Assembly: GCA_036009105.1 (NCBI GenBank)
Contig: DASYMJ010000088.1
Location: 1-28,776, forward strand
DNA from: JAFAVZ01 sp036009105
GTDB lineage: Bacteria > Acidobacteriota > Thermoanaerobaculia > Gp7-AA8
Length of the DNA: 28,776 bases
Reading direction: 5' to 3'
Shown here: positions 14,777 to 21,970 of the stretch, in pieces
Position numbering within the stretch: position 1 is the stretch's first letter
Layout of the letters: each line of letters opens with the position of its first letter
Made by a program: the position numbers and the translations under genes
Notes under the pieces: model-generated
Databases searched by the model: none
What the model was told of the DNA's origin: nothing
Seen by the model: the letters and a program-made list of their open reading frames with translations, nothing else

Positions 14777-15780
14777 CTCCCCTGCGCATCCTCTATCTGC
14801 TGGAAGACACCCATCTCGCGGGCGGCATCCGCGTGGCCGTGGCCCAGGCCGACGAGCTGATCCGGCGCGGCCATCACGTCGTGCTGGCCACCAAGGGCGA
14901 GCCGCTCACGTGGCGCCACTCGCGCGCGCGGTGGGAGTACGTCGACTCGTGGGACGAGATCCGTGCCCGCGACTACGATTTCGTCATCGGCACGTTCTGG
15001 AAGACGATCGAGCACGCCTACCTCCTCGCCGCCGAGCGGACCATCCATCTCTGCCAGGGCTACGAAGGGTCGTTCACGGTCTACCAGCCGCTGGTGCCGG
15101 AGATCGAGCACGCCTACCGGCTGCCCATCCCGAAGATCACCGTCTCGCCGCACCTGGTGGAGCTCTGCCGCACGTTTCACCACGACGCGACGTGGGTCGG
15201 GCAGATCGTCGACGACGTCTTCTTCCGCGAGCCGAAGCGGCGCGCGCGCGCGCGGCGCGTGCTGCTGGTCGGACCGGCCCAGGCGGATTTCAAGGGCATC
15301 GACATCGGCTACGACGCGGTGCGCCACGCGCGCTCCCTGGGCGCGGGGCTCGAGCTGATCCGCGCCTCGCAGTGGCCGGCGGCCGAGGGAGAGCCGGTGC
15401 AGCTGGCGGACGAGTTCCACATCGGCCTCGACTCCCGCGAGATGGCCCGCCTGATCGCCTCCTGCGACATCGCCCTCGGGCCGAGCCGGCAGCAGGAAGG
15501 CTTCGGACTGCCCGTGGCGGAGGCGATGGCGGCCGGGCTGCCGGTCGCGCTGTCGGCCATCCCGTCCTTTCTCTCCTTCGACCGCGCGCACAACTACGCG
15601 CTCTTCGCCCCGGAGGAGGATGGGCCGGCGCTTGGGGAACAGCTCGCCCGGCTGGTGCAGGATGGGGAGCTGCGCGCGGAGATCGGCGCACGAGGGAAGG
15701 AAGTGGCCGAGCAGTTCCGGGCCGAGCACACCGGGCGGCGGCTGGAGGAGTACTTTTTAGGGCGGAGAAGGAGCGAATGA
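14773..15780 (+). CDS. Glycosyltransferase family 4 protein
   Basis: This is a 335-residue GT-B fold retaining glycosyltransferase. The N-terminal domain opens with RILYLLEDTHLAGGIRVAVAQADELIRRGH, containing the acceptor-side GGI/V loop. The donor-side domain begins near residue 157 (RVLLVGPAQADFKGID), and the GT4 EX7E-type motif lies in QEGFGLPVAEAMAAGLPV (about 239-256). No membrane segment is seen. It transfers a nucleotide-activated sugar in the cytoplasm. It is a clear paralogue of the gene at 18509. The ATG overlaps the upstream TGA by 4 nt, and the stop overlaps the next ATG likewise. Confidence 0.93.
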   Translation: MTPLRILYLLEDTHLAGGIRVAVAQADELIRRGHHVVLATKGEPLTWRHSRARWEYVDSWDEIRARDYDFVIGTFWKTIEHAYLLAAERTIHLCQGYEGSFTVYQPLVPEIEHAYRLPIPKITVSPHLVELCRTFHHDATWVGQIVDDVFFREPKRRARARRVLLVGPAQADFKGIDIGYDAVRHARSLGAGLELIRASQWPAAEGEPVQLADEFHIGLDSREMARLIASCDIALGPSRQQEGFGLPVAEAMAAGLPVALSAIPSFLSFDRAHNYALFAPEEDGPALGEQLARLVQDGELRAEIGARGKEVAEQFRAEHTGRRLEEYFLGRRRSE

Positions 15781-17342
15781 AGCGCGGCTGGCTCGTCGTC
15801 ATCGTATTGACGGCGATCGCCTGCCTGCGCATCGCCTCGACGTACACCGTCTTCTCGCAGACCGCCGACGAGCCGGCGCACGTGGCGGCGGGGATGGAGT
15901 TGCTGGTGCAGCATCGCTACACCCTGCACATCGACAACACGCCTCTGCCGCGCCTGCTCTTGGTGCTGCCGGCGTTTCTGGCCGGGACGGAGTACCAGCC
16001 GACCGGCGACATCGTGGTGCAGGGCAACAGCGTCCTCTACTCGCACGGCCACTACCGGACGAACCTGGTCCTGGTGCGCTTCCCCAACCTCCTCTTCTTC
16101 ATTCTCGGCGTGGTGGCGGTCTTCCTTTGGGGGCGCGCGCTGCTCGGCGAGTGGCCGGCCGTGATCGCCGTGCTCTTGTTCACCACCCAGCCGGTGGTGC
16201 TCGGTCACGCCGGCCTGGCCACCACGGACATGGCCGCGACGGCGGCCATCGGTCTGGCCCTTTACGCCTGCTGGCGTTTCCTCGATGCGCCTTCCGTTCG
16301 GCATGCTTGGCTCGCCGGCGCGGCGTACGGGCTAGCGGTTGATTGCAAGCTGTCCTCGATCATGTTCGTGCCCGTGGCGGTGCTCGCGATGTTTCTTGCC
16401 TGTCAGCCTGAGGCGCGAAGACGTCGAAGGATCTCCTCGCAAGCGCCGGGAGATCCTTCGGCGTCCATGCGCCTCAGGATGACAGCGGCCTTCCTCGCCG
16501 CCGCGGCGGTCGTCTGCTGGGCCGGCTACGGCTTCACCATCGGCACCATGAACGCCGTGATACCGGTGGCGGGCAATCCGGCGTGGGGCTCCTGGACCAT
16601 TCCGGCGCCGCATCTCTTCCGCGGCATCCTCAAACTGCTCGAGGCCAACCGGGCCGGCATCCCCGCCTACCTCTTCGGCAAAACGAGCATGCACGGCTGG
16701 TGGTGGTACTTCCCCGCCACCCTCGCGCTCAAGACCGCGCTGGCCACGCTCCTCGCGGCGATCGCCGGCTTCCGCGACCGCGCGCTCGCGGCCGGCGCCG
16801 CGGCCCTCGGCATCCTCGCCTACGCCATGACCGCGCACCTGAACCACGGCATCCGCCACGTGCTGCCCATCTTCGTGCCGCTCTCCATCGTGGCGGCGCA
16901 CGGCATCTGGATCGTGTGGCAGAAGCGGCGCTGGCTCGCCGGCGCGGTCGTCGCGTGGCAGCTCGTCGCCGGCGCGGTCGCCCATCCGGATTCCTTCACC
17001 TACTTCAATGAGCTCGCCGTCGGCGATCCGTCCAACTACCTGCTCGACAGCAACCTCGATTGGGGGCAGGACCTGTTGCGCCTGGAGCGCGAGCTGCGCC
17101 GGCGCAACGTCCGCGAGCTGCAGCTCAAGTACTTCGGCAGCGCGGATCTGTCCCGCCATCACCTGCCGCCGTGGACCGAGGCTTTGTCCGACAGGCCGGC
17201 CAGGGGGTGGGTGGCCATCAGCGAGATGTGGTACCGCGGCGTCTGGTACGACGGCTATCACGACGACCGCTATCCATGGCTGAAGGGGGAGAAGCCGGTG
17301 GCGCGCATCGGCAGGTCGATCCGCCTGTACTACATCCGTTAA
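15777..17342 (+). CDS. Membrane glycosyltransferase (PMT/ArnT-like, GT-C fold)
   Basis: This is a 521-residue integral membrane enzyme of the dolichyl-phosphate-mannose/ArnT type, which moves a sugar from a polyprenyl-phosphate donor on the outer face of the inner membrane. The first periplasmic loop carries the catalytic-type acidic pair D31-E32 (TADEPAH). About ten helices follow, then a soluble C-terminal region with YFNELAVGDPSNYLLDSNLDWGQDL, a block seen in many such bacterial proteins. The start at 15777 overlaps the preceding stop (ATGA) and has AAGGAG upstream. Residues 209-236 are encoded by an 84-nt inverted repeat inserted in frame between two hydrophobic segments, giving an Arg-rich loop (CQPEARRRRRISS...MRLRMT). 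Confidence 0.92.
   Translation: MKRGWLVVIVLTAIACLRIASTYTVFSQTADEPAHVAAGMELLVQHRYTLHIDNTPLPRLLLVLPAFLAGTEYQPTGDIVVQGNSVLYSHGHYRTNLVLVRFPNLLFFILGVVAVFLWGRALLGEWPAVIAVLLFTTQPVVLGHAGLATTDMAATAAIGLALYACWRFLDAPSVRHAWLAGAAYGLAVDCKLSSIMFVPVAVLAMFLACQPEARRRRRISSQAPGDPSASMRLRMTAAFLAAAAVVCWAGYGFTIGTMNAVIPVAGNPAWGSWTIPAPHLFRGILKLLEANRAGIPAYLFGKTSMHGWWWYFPATLALKTALATLLAAIAGFRDRALAAGAAALGILAYAMTAHLNHGIRHVLPIFVPLSIVAAHGIWIVWQKRRWLAGAVVAWQLVAGAVAHPDSFTYFNELAVGDPSNYLLDSNLDWGQDLLRLERELRRRNVRELQLKYFGSADLSRHHLPPWTEALSDRPARGWVAISEMWYRGVWYDGYHDDRYPWLKGEKPVARIGRSIRLYYIR
16401..16484 (+). repeat. In-frame 84-nt inverted-repeat element inside the membrane glycosyltransferase gene
   Basis: Two 36-nt arms (16401-16436 and 16449-16484) pair at 31 of 36 positions around a 12-nt loop. 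The arm ends read TGTCAxCCTGAGGCGC and CGAAGGATCTCC. The element is exactly 28 codons, begins on a codon boundary and has no stop in the gene's frame. Its motif resembles a palindromic repeat scattered between genes in many bacterial genomes (core resembling TGTCATCCTGAG). Confidence 0.85.
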
Positions 17343-17345
17343 GAT
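17340..17345 (+). promoter_or_regulatory. -10-like box overlapping a stop codon
   Basis: TAAGAT, formed partly by the stop codon of the membrane glycosyltransferase, stands 9 nt before the ATG at 17355. No Shine-Dalgarno sequence lies in between, so an internal leaderless start within the operon is possible. Confidence 0.3.
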
Positions 17346-17354
17346 CGCTCCCCC

Positions 17355-18509
17355 ATGACGGTCGCCGTGCTCTTTCCCCGTTACGACCATCCGGCGATCG
17401 AGGAGCGCTACGCCAGCTGGCAGGCGCAGATGCTCCTGCGCCAGAGCGGCGCGAAGCTCCACTTCTACGACCCCGAGGAGCCGGCGTCTTTCGCGGCGGC
17501 CGCGGTGGAGTCGGAGTACGCGCTGGTGGTCACCGATCCGCTGCTCGTTCCGCCGGCGAACATGCCGCGGCGGCTCGTCGACGCGCTGCTCTCCTCCGGC
17601 GGCGCGCAGGCCGCGCTGCCGGTGACGAACGAGTCGGCCAACGACCAGCAGCGCACCACGCCCCTCGCGCCGTACATGACGCTGCGCGAGCTGCAGCTGG
17701 TCACCGCGCGGATGCAGGCCCGCCCGGCGGACCTGGTACGCATCAAGTGGGACCGGGCCGATCCCGGCGCCTTCCTCTGCGCCACCACCATGCTCGACGC
17801 GATCGACGACGCGCCGCGCCACGCCATCGCCGGCCGGGAGATCGTGATCGCGCGCAACGAGTACGCGCACCGCTGGTCGTCGCTGCGCGGCCAGGTGCGC
17901 TACGACCTGCTGGGGATCATCGACCGCGAGGCGCGCTCCATCCTCGAATTCGGCTGCGGCGAAGCCCCCCTGGGCGAAGCGCTCAAGAAGCGGCAGCCGT
18001 GCCGCGTGGTCGGCGTGGAGCTCGACCAGAAGGCGGCGGCCGTCGCGCGGCGCCGGATCGACGACGTCTACTGCGCCGACGTGCGGGAGATCATCGCCAT
18101 CCTGGACGAGCAGTTCGACTGGATCGTGGGCGGCGACATCGTGGAGCACCTCGACGAGCCGTGGTCGTTCCTGGCCGACCTCCGCCGCGTCTGCAAGCCG
18201 GGCGGCAAGCTGCTCCTCAGCCTGCCCAACATCAGCAACGCCTCGGTGGTCAACGATCTGCTGCACGGCCGCTTCGACTACGTCTACATGGGCCTGACCT
18301 GCGTCGGCCACCTCCGCTTCTTCACCAGGCGGACGATCGAGGAGATGCTCTCCATCGCCGGCTGGGCGGTCGACGCAATCCTGCCCCAGCAGCCGATGCC
18401 GACGCCGCCGCGCGACGAGTTGCTGGCCGCCCTCGACGCGGCCGGCATCGCGTATTCGAAGGACGACCTGATCGCGCCCGGCTACTACGTCATCGCCCGC
18501 CATCCCTGA
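17355..18509 (+). CDS. Two-domain protein: N-terminal module of unknown type plus SAM methyltransferase
   Basis: This is a 384-residue protein. The C-terminal half (about 180-384) is a class I methyltransferase: motif I SILEFGCGEAPLGEAL (195-210), VVGVELDQKAAAVARRR, then DWIVGGDIVEHLDEPWSFLADLRRVCKPGGKLLLSLPN, the layout of sugar and quinone methyltransferases. The N-terminal 180 residues have a YALVVTDPLLVPPANMPRRLVDAL stretch that recalls a GT2 nucleotide-sugar fold (DD-like TDP and a later LPVTNESAN), but the usual acidic DxD is absent, so it may be a degenerate or distantly related transferase. It lies between two glycosyltransferases, and its TGA overlaps the next ATG by one base. Confidence 0.88.
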   Translation: MTVAVLFPRYDHPAIEERYASWQAQMLLRQSGAKLHFYDPEEPASFAAAAVESEYALVVTDPLLVPPANMPRRLVDALLSSGGAQAALPVTNESANDQQRTTPLAPYMTLRELQLVTARMQARPADLVRIKWDRADPGAFLCATTMLDAIDDAPRHAIAGREIVIARNEYAHRWSSLRGQVRYDLLGIIDREARSILEFGCGEAPLGEALKKRQPCRVVGVELDQKAAAVARRRIDDVYCADVREIIAILDEQFDWIVGGDIVEHLDEPWSFLADLRRVCKPGGKLLLSLPNISNASVVNDLLHGRFDYVYMGLTCVGHLRFFTRRTIEEMLSIAGWAVDAILPQQPMPTPPRDELLAALDAAGIAYSKDDLIAPGYYVIARHP

Positions 18510-19309
18510 TGCGCATCGCGTTTCTGTTCGAGGACACCGGCATCTGCGGCGCGTCGCGCGTGCAGCTGGCCCTGGCGGATGCGCTCACCGCGCGCGGCCA
18601 CGAGGTGCGCTGCGTGACGCCGGGCCTGCCGCTGACCTGGCGCGCCTCCCGCGCGGAGTGGGTGTACGTCGACGCGTTGTCCCTTTATGTGCCGCGGGAA
18701 GAGGAGGTGGTGATCGGCCGCTCTTTCCATCTCGATACGACGCCGGTGGTCGATGAAGAGGTCTACCGCGACCGCTTTCCCCGCCCCAACGAGCCGCCCC
18801 GGGTGCTGCTCTACGGCGCGTCGCAGGCGGAGACGAAGGGCATCGACGACGGTTATGGCGCCGCCTCGCATGCCCGCTGGTTCCACCAGCAGTTCGAGCT
18901 CATCCGCGTCTCGCCGTGGGCGCCGTCCCGGGAGGAGCCGCTCGACACCGTGCAGGAGTTCCACGTCGCGCTGACCGCTGCCGAGATGACCCGCCTGCTG
19001 CACTCGTGCGACATCCTCATCGCCCCCAACCGCCCGCCCGAGACCTTCGGCCTCACCGCGGCCGAGGCGCTGGCGGCGGGCGTTTGCGTGGTGATGACGT
19101 CGATTCCGGCCTTCCTCGCCTTCTCCCCCCGCCGCGACTTCGCCCTCTTCGCCCCACCCGACCACCCCGACGATCTGGGCGAGCGCCTGATCGACGCGCT
19201 CGACGACGAGTCCCTGCGCGCCCGCCTCCGCACGGCCGGGCGGGCGGTGGCGGAGGGGTGGCGGGCCGGCCGGGCGGCGGAGCAGCTGGAGAGGCTGCTG
19301 GAAAGATGA
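18509..19309 (+). CDS. Short glycosyltransferase family 4 paralogue
   Basis: This is a 266-residue GT-B type transferase that aligns along nearly its whole length with the product of 14773: RIAFLFEDTGICGASRVQLALADALTARGH, LTWRASRAEWVYVDA, LLYGASQAETKGIDDGYGAASHARW and the donor-site block PPETFGLTAAEALAAGVCV. Compared with that paralogue it lacks about 60 residues in the middle, at the end of the N-terminal domain, which would reshape the acceptor side. The start at 18509 overlaps the previous stop by one base (TGATG). The last two codons and the stop are part of the first arm of a heptamer-based hairpin, so the C-terminus may have been set by the repeat. Confidence 0.9.
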   Translation: MRIAFLFEDTGICGASRVQLALADALTARGHEVRCVTPGLPLTWRASRAEWVYVDALSLYVPREEEVVIGRSFHLDTTPVVDEEVYRDRFPRPNEPPRVLLYGASQAETKGIDDGYGAASHARWFHQQFELIRVSPWAPSREEPLDTVQEFHVALTAAEMTRLLHSCDILIAPNRPPETFGLTAAEALAAGVCVVMTSIPAFLAFSPRRDFALFAPPDHPDDLGERLIDALDDESLRARLRTAGRAVAEGWRAGRAAEQLERLLER

Positions 19310-19388
19310 ACGAGGAAAGATGAACGATGAACAAAGGCGGCGCCCCCCTGTTCATCTTTCATCTTTCATCTTTCCTCGTTCATCGTTC
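19302..19388. repeat. Heptamer-built hairpin (GATGAAC/GATGAAA units)
   Basis: A perfect 20-bp pairing joins 19305-19324 and 19365-19384. Both arms continue in GATGAA-type 7-bp units, the right arm with one unit more than the left. It overlaps the stop codon of the glycosyltransferase and ends 24 nt before the Rex operator of the nuo operon, so it separates the two transcription units. Confidence 0.85.
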
Positions 19389-19411
19389 TTGCATCCTGGA
19401 ATCCCCGGCCC

Positions 19412-19429
19412 TTGTGAAAAGTTTCTCAA
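19412..19429 (+). promoter_or_regulatory. Rex operator upstream of nuoB
   Basis: TTGTGAAAAGTTTCTCAA matches the Rex consensus TTGTGAAnnnnTTCACAA at 13 of the 14 defined positions; the one difference is T for A in the right half. It overlaps the -35 region of the nuoB promoter. A rex gene is in this window at 2124-2789. Rex is known to bind such sites when NADH is low, blocking transcription. Confidence 0.85.
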
Positions 19430-19436
19430 AGCGCTG

Positions 19437-19442
19437 TAGAAT
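19437..19442 (+). promoter_or_regulatory. -10 box of the nuoB-CD-I promoter
   Basis: TAGAAT lies 46 nt before the nuoB ATG. TTGTGA at 19412-19417 could act as the -35 with a long 19-nt spacer; that hexamer is also the left end of the Rex operator, so repressor binding would block polymerase. Confidence 0.5.
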
Positions 19443-19488
19443 CGCCTCCCGCCTCCGGGCTCCCTGCTGTCGCGTCAAGAGCTAACTT

Positions 19489-20076
19489 ATGCCAGTGAAA
19501 CGAATTGAGCATCCCGAGTCGATCATCCCCCGCCAGGCCGGCGTGGCGCCGGGCGAGTATGCCGAGAAGGGTCTGCTGACCCTCCCCGGCGAGGCCGACC
19601 GCGAGGTGGAAGACCTCGCCGGCGGCAGCTACCTCACCACCAAAGTCGACACCATGATCAACTGGGCGCGCGGCAACTCGCTGTGGCCGCTGCCGTTCGG
19701 CACCGCCTGCTGCGCCATCGAGTTCATGTCCATGGTCTCCTCCCACTACGACATCGCCCGCTTCGGCGCCGAGGTGGTGCGGTTCTCCCCCCGGCAGGCC
19801 GATCTGCTCATCGTCGCCGGCACCATCGTGGACAAGATCGCCCCCGTCTTGAAGAAGATTTACGACCAGATGCCGGAGCCGAAGTACGTGGTCAGCATGG
19901 GAGCCTGCGCCTGCTCGGGCGGCTTCTACCGGGCGTATCACGTGGTGCAGGGCATCGACGAGATCATCCCGGTCGACATCTGGGTGCCGGGCTGCCCGCC
20001 GACGCCGGAAGGTCTGATGTACGGCATCCTCAAGCTCGCCGAGAAGATCAAGCGCGGGGAGATCAAGCGCCGATAG
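19489..20076 (+). CDS. nuoB: NADH-quinone oxidoreductase subunit B
   Basis: This is a 195-residue complex I subunit carrying cluster N2, the last iron-sulfur centre before quinone. The four cysteines are C74 and C75 (GTACCAIEFM), C140 (SMGACACSGG) and C169 (WVPGCPPTPEGL), all present. The N-terminal 45 residues form a longer leader than in short NuoB proteins. It is the first gene after a promoter with a Rex operator; nuoA, which normally precedes it, is absent. nuoCD follows after 29 nt. The start is supported by the N-terminus and by the gap to the -10 box. Confidence 0.96.
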   Translation: MPVKRIEHPESIIPRQAGVAPGEYAEKGLLTLPGEADREVEDLAGGSYLTTKVDTMINWARGNSLWPLPFGTACCAIEFMSMVSSHYDIARFGAEVVRFSPRQADLLIVAGTIVDKIAPVLKKIYDQMPEPKYVVSMGACACSGGFYRAYHVVQGIDEIIPVDIWVPGCPPTPEGLMYGILKLAEKIKRGEIKRR

Positions 20077-20105
20077 GCGCGGAAGCGCATGGACGCCAAT
20101 CAACG

Positions 20106-21872
20106 ATGAGCACTCTCACCAGGTACAGCTCCATCCCCTACACCGGCCCCGCCCCGACGAACCGCCAGCCGTACGTGCCGGTCGAGGCGCCGGCCGCCGA
20201 CACTCGCGGCGCCGAGCTCCGGTCGCAGCTGCCCGAGACCGTGGAACAGGAGACCGGCCAGGACCTCCCCACCCTCCTCGTCCCGAAGGAAGAGATCGTG
20301 GGCGTGCTCGGTTCCCTGCGGGACAGCGGCTTCAACCTCCCCCTCGATCTCTGGGGGGTGGACTATCCCCGCCGCGAGCAGCGCTTCGACGTGATGTACC
20401 AGCTCTACTCGCTGGAGAAAAACGAACGGGTGCGCCTCAAGGTGCGGGTCGGCGAGCACGAGAAAGTTCCTACAGCCACGGGAGTCTTCAAAGGCTACGA
20501 CTGGTACGAGCGCGAGGTGTGGGACATGTACGGCATCCGCTTCGACGGGCACCCCAACCTGCGCCGCATCCTCACCCACGAGATGTTCCAGGGCCACGCC
20601 CTGCGCAAGGACTACGATCCCGGCCAGCGCTGGCTGCTCACCGAGAAGGACATCTCCGTCATCACGCCGAAGATCGACCCCCGCTTCGAAGGGGTCGACA
20701 CGGACTACGAGCGCGTCACGCTGAACCTGGGCCCCTCCCATCCCGCCACCCACGGCACGCTGCGCATCGTGGTCACCCTCGACGGCGAGACGATCATCGG
20801 CGCGGAGAGCGAGATCGGCTACCTGCACCGCTGCTTCGAGAAGATGTCCGAGACGCACACCTACCAGCAGGTCATCCCCTACACCGACCGGCTCAACTAC
20901 TGCTCGGCCATCATCAACAACGTCGGCTACTGCCTCACCGTGGAGAAGCTCCTCGGCATCCAGGCGCCGGAGCGCGCCCAGCACATCCGCCTCATGCTCT
21001 CCGAGTTCATGCGCATCGCCGACCACATCATCTGCATCGGCACGAACCTGGTCGACATGGGCGCGCTGACGAACTTCTGGTACCTCTTCCAGCCCCGCGA
21101 GGAGATCCTCGGCCTGGTCGAGTCGTGCTGCGGGGCGCGCCTGCTGCCCAGCTACCTCCGCATCGGCGGCCTGGCCCTCGACGCGCCGGACGACTTCCTG
21201 CGCAACTGCCAGACCCTGGTCAACAAGCTGCCCAAGTTCATCGACGAGGTGGAGCGGCTGGTGATGCGCAACCGCATCTTCACCGACCGGGTGCAGGGCG
21301 TGGGGGTGATCTCCGCCGCCGATGCGCTCAGCTACGGCTTCACCGGCCCCTGCCTCCGCGCCTGCGGCATCCCCTTCGACGTCCGCAAGGCCAGCCCCTA
21401 CCTCGGCTACGAGACCTACGACTGGCAGGTGCCGGTTGCCGACGGCGGCGACACGTATGCGCGGTTCCTGGTGCGCTTCGAGGAGATGCGCCAGTCGCTG
21501 CGCATCATCCAGCAGGCCATCGACCGCGGCCTCCCCGCCGGCCCGGTGATGGTCGACAATCCGTACGTGGCCCTCCCCCCCAAGGAGAAGGTCTACAACG
21601 AGATGGAGTCGCTCATCTACCACTTCAAACTGATCATGCACGGCATCCAGCCGCCGGTCGGCGAGACGTATTTTCAAGTGGAGGGAGGGAACGGCGAAGT
21701 CGGCTTCTACGTGGTGTCGGACGGGACCAAGAACCCGTACCGCGTCCGCGTCCGCCCCCCCTGCTTCCCCATCTTCGAGGCGTATTCGCAGATGATCACC
21801 GGACAGACCATCCCCGACGCCATCGCCGCTCTCGGATCGCTGAACATCATCGCCGGGGAGCTGGATCACTAA
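20106..21872 (+). CDS. nuoC: Fused NADH-quinone oxidoreductase subunit C/D
   Basis: This is a 588-residue fusion of NuoC (about residues 50-180) and NuoD (about 198-588), as in nuoCD of many bacteria. NuoC is marked by YEREVWDMYGIRFDGHPNLRRIL (134-156) and NuoD by LNLGPSHPATHGTLR (206-220) and the quinone-site region EIGYLHRCFEKMSE, plus the C-terminal NIIAGELDH. The two line the quinone pocket together with NuoB. The ATG at 20106 was chosen because the first 45 residues are a low-similarity linker without NuoB overlap and the spacing to nuoB is 29 nt. A 31-bp hairpin follows the stop, before nuoI. Confidence 0.95.
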   Translation: MSTLTRYSSIPYTGPAPTNRQPYVPVEAPAADTRGAELRSQLPETVEQETGQDLPTLLVPKEEIVGVLGSLRDSGFNLPLDLWGVDYPRREQRFDVMYQLYSLEKNERVRLKVRVGEHEKVPTATGVFKGYDWYEREVWDMYGIRFDGHPNLRRILTHEMFQGHALRKDYDPGQRWLLTEKDISVITPKIDPRFEGVDTDYERVTLNLGPSHPATHGTLRIVVTLDGETIIGAESEIGYLHRCFEKMSETHTYQQVIPYTDRLNYCSAIINNVGYCLTVEKLLGIQAPERAQHIRLMLSEFMRIADHIICIGTNLVDMGALTNFWYLFQPREEILGLVESCCGARLLPSYLRIGGLALDAPDDFLRNCQTLVNKLPKFIDEVERLVMRNRIFTDRVQGVGVISAADALSYGFTGPCLRACGIPFDVRKASPYLGYETYDWQVPVADGGDTYARFLVRFEEMRQSLRIIQQAIDRGLPAGPVMVDNPYVALPPKEKVYNEMESLIYHFKLIMHGIQPPVGETYFQVEGGNGEVGFYVVSDGTKNPYRVRVRPPCFPIFEAYSQMITGQTIPDAIAALGSLNIIAGELDH

Positions 21873-21877
21873 TGGAG

Positions 21878-21963
21878 AACGATGAACGATGAAGGATGAA
21901 CGATGAACAAGGGCCGGCGCCGGTCATCCCCCGTTCATCGTTCATCCTTCATCGTTCATCGTT
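21878..21963. repeat. Heptamer-built hairpin inside the nuo operon, 31-bp perfect arms
   Basis: Arms 21878-21908 and 21933-21963 are perfect reverse complements with a 24-nt loop. Their sequence is identical to the arms at 7242-7315, while the loop is unrelated. It fills the gap between nuoCD and nuoI, ending 7 nt before the nuoI ATG, so it could act on mRNA stability or nuoI translation. Confidence 0.9.
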
Positions 21964-21970
21964 AAAAACT

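Noticed and set aside
14910..15776. Extension of the membrane glycosyltransferase frame far upstream
   Set aside because: The upstream part is Ala/Arg-rich shadow of the GT4 gene; the real start is at 15777, with AAGGAG and ATGA coupling.
13296..19309. A complete defence or toxin-antitoxin system
   Set aside because: No nuclease, ATPase, toxin or antitoxin motif is seen; the genes are sugar transferases, methyltransferases and one oxygenase, consistent with glycan synthesis.
21896..21970. Longer NuoI beginning in the hairpin
   Set aside because: The extra residues (NDEQGPAPVIPRSSFILHRS) are encoded by the inverted repeat; NuoI similarity starts at 21971.
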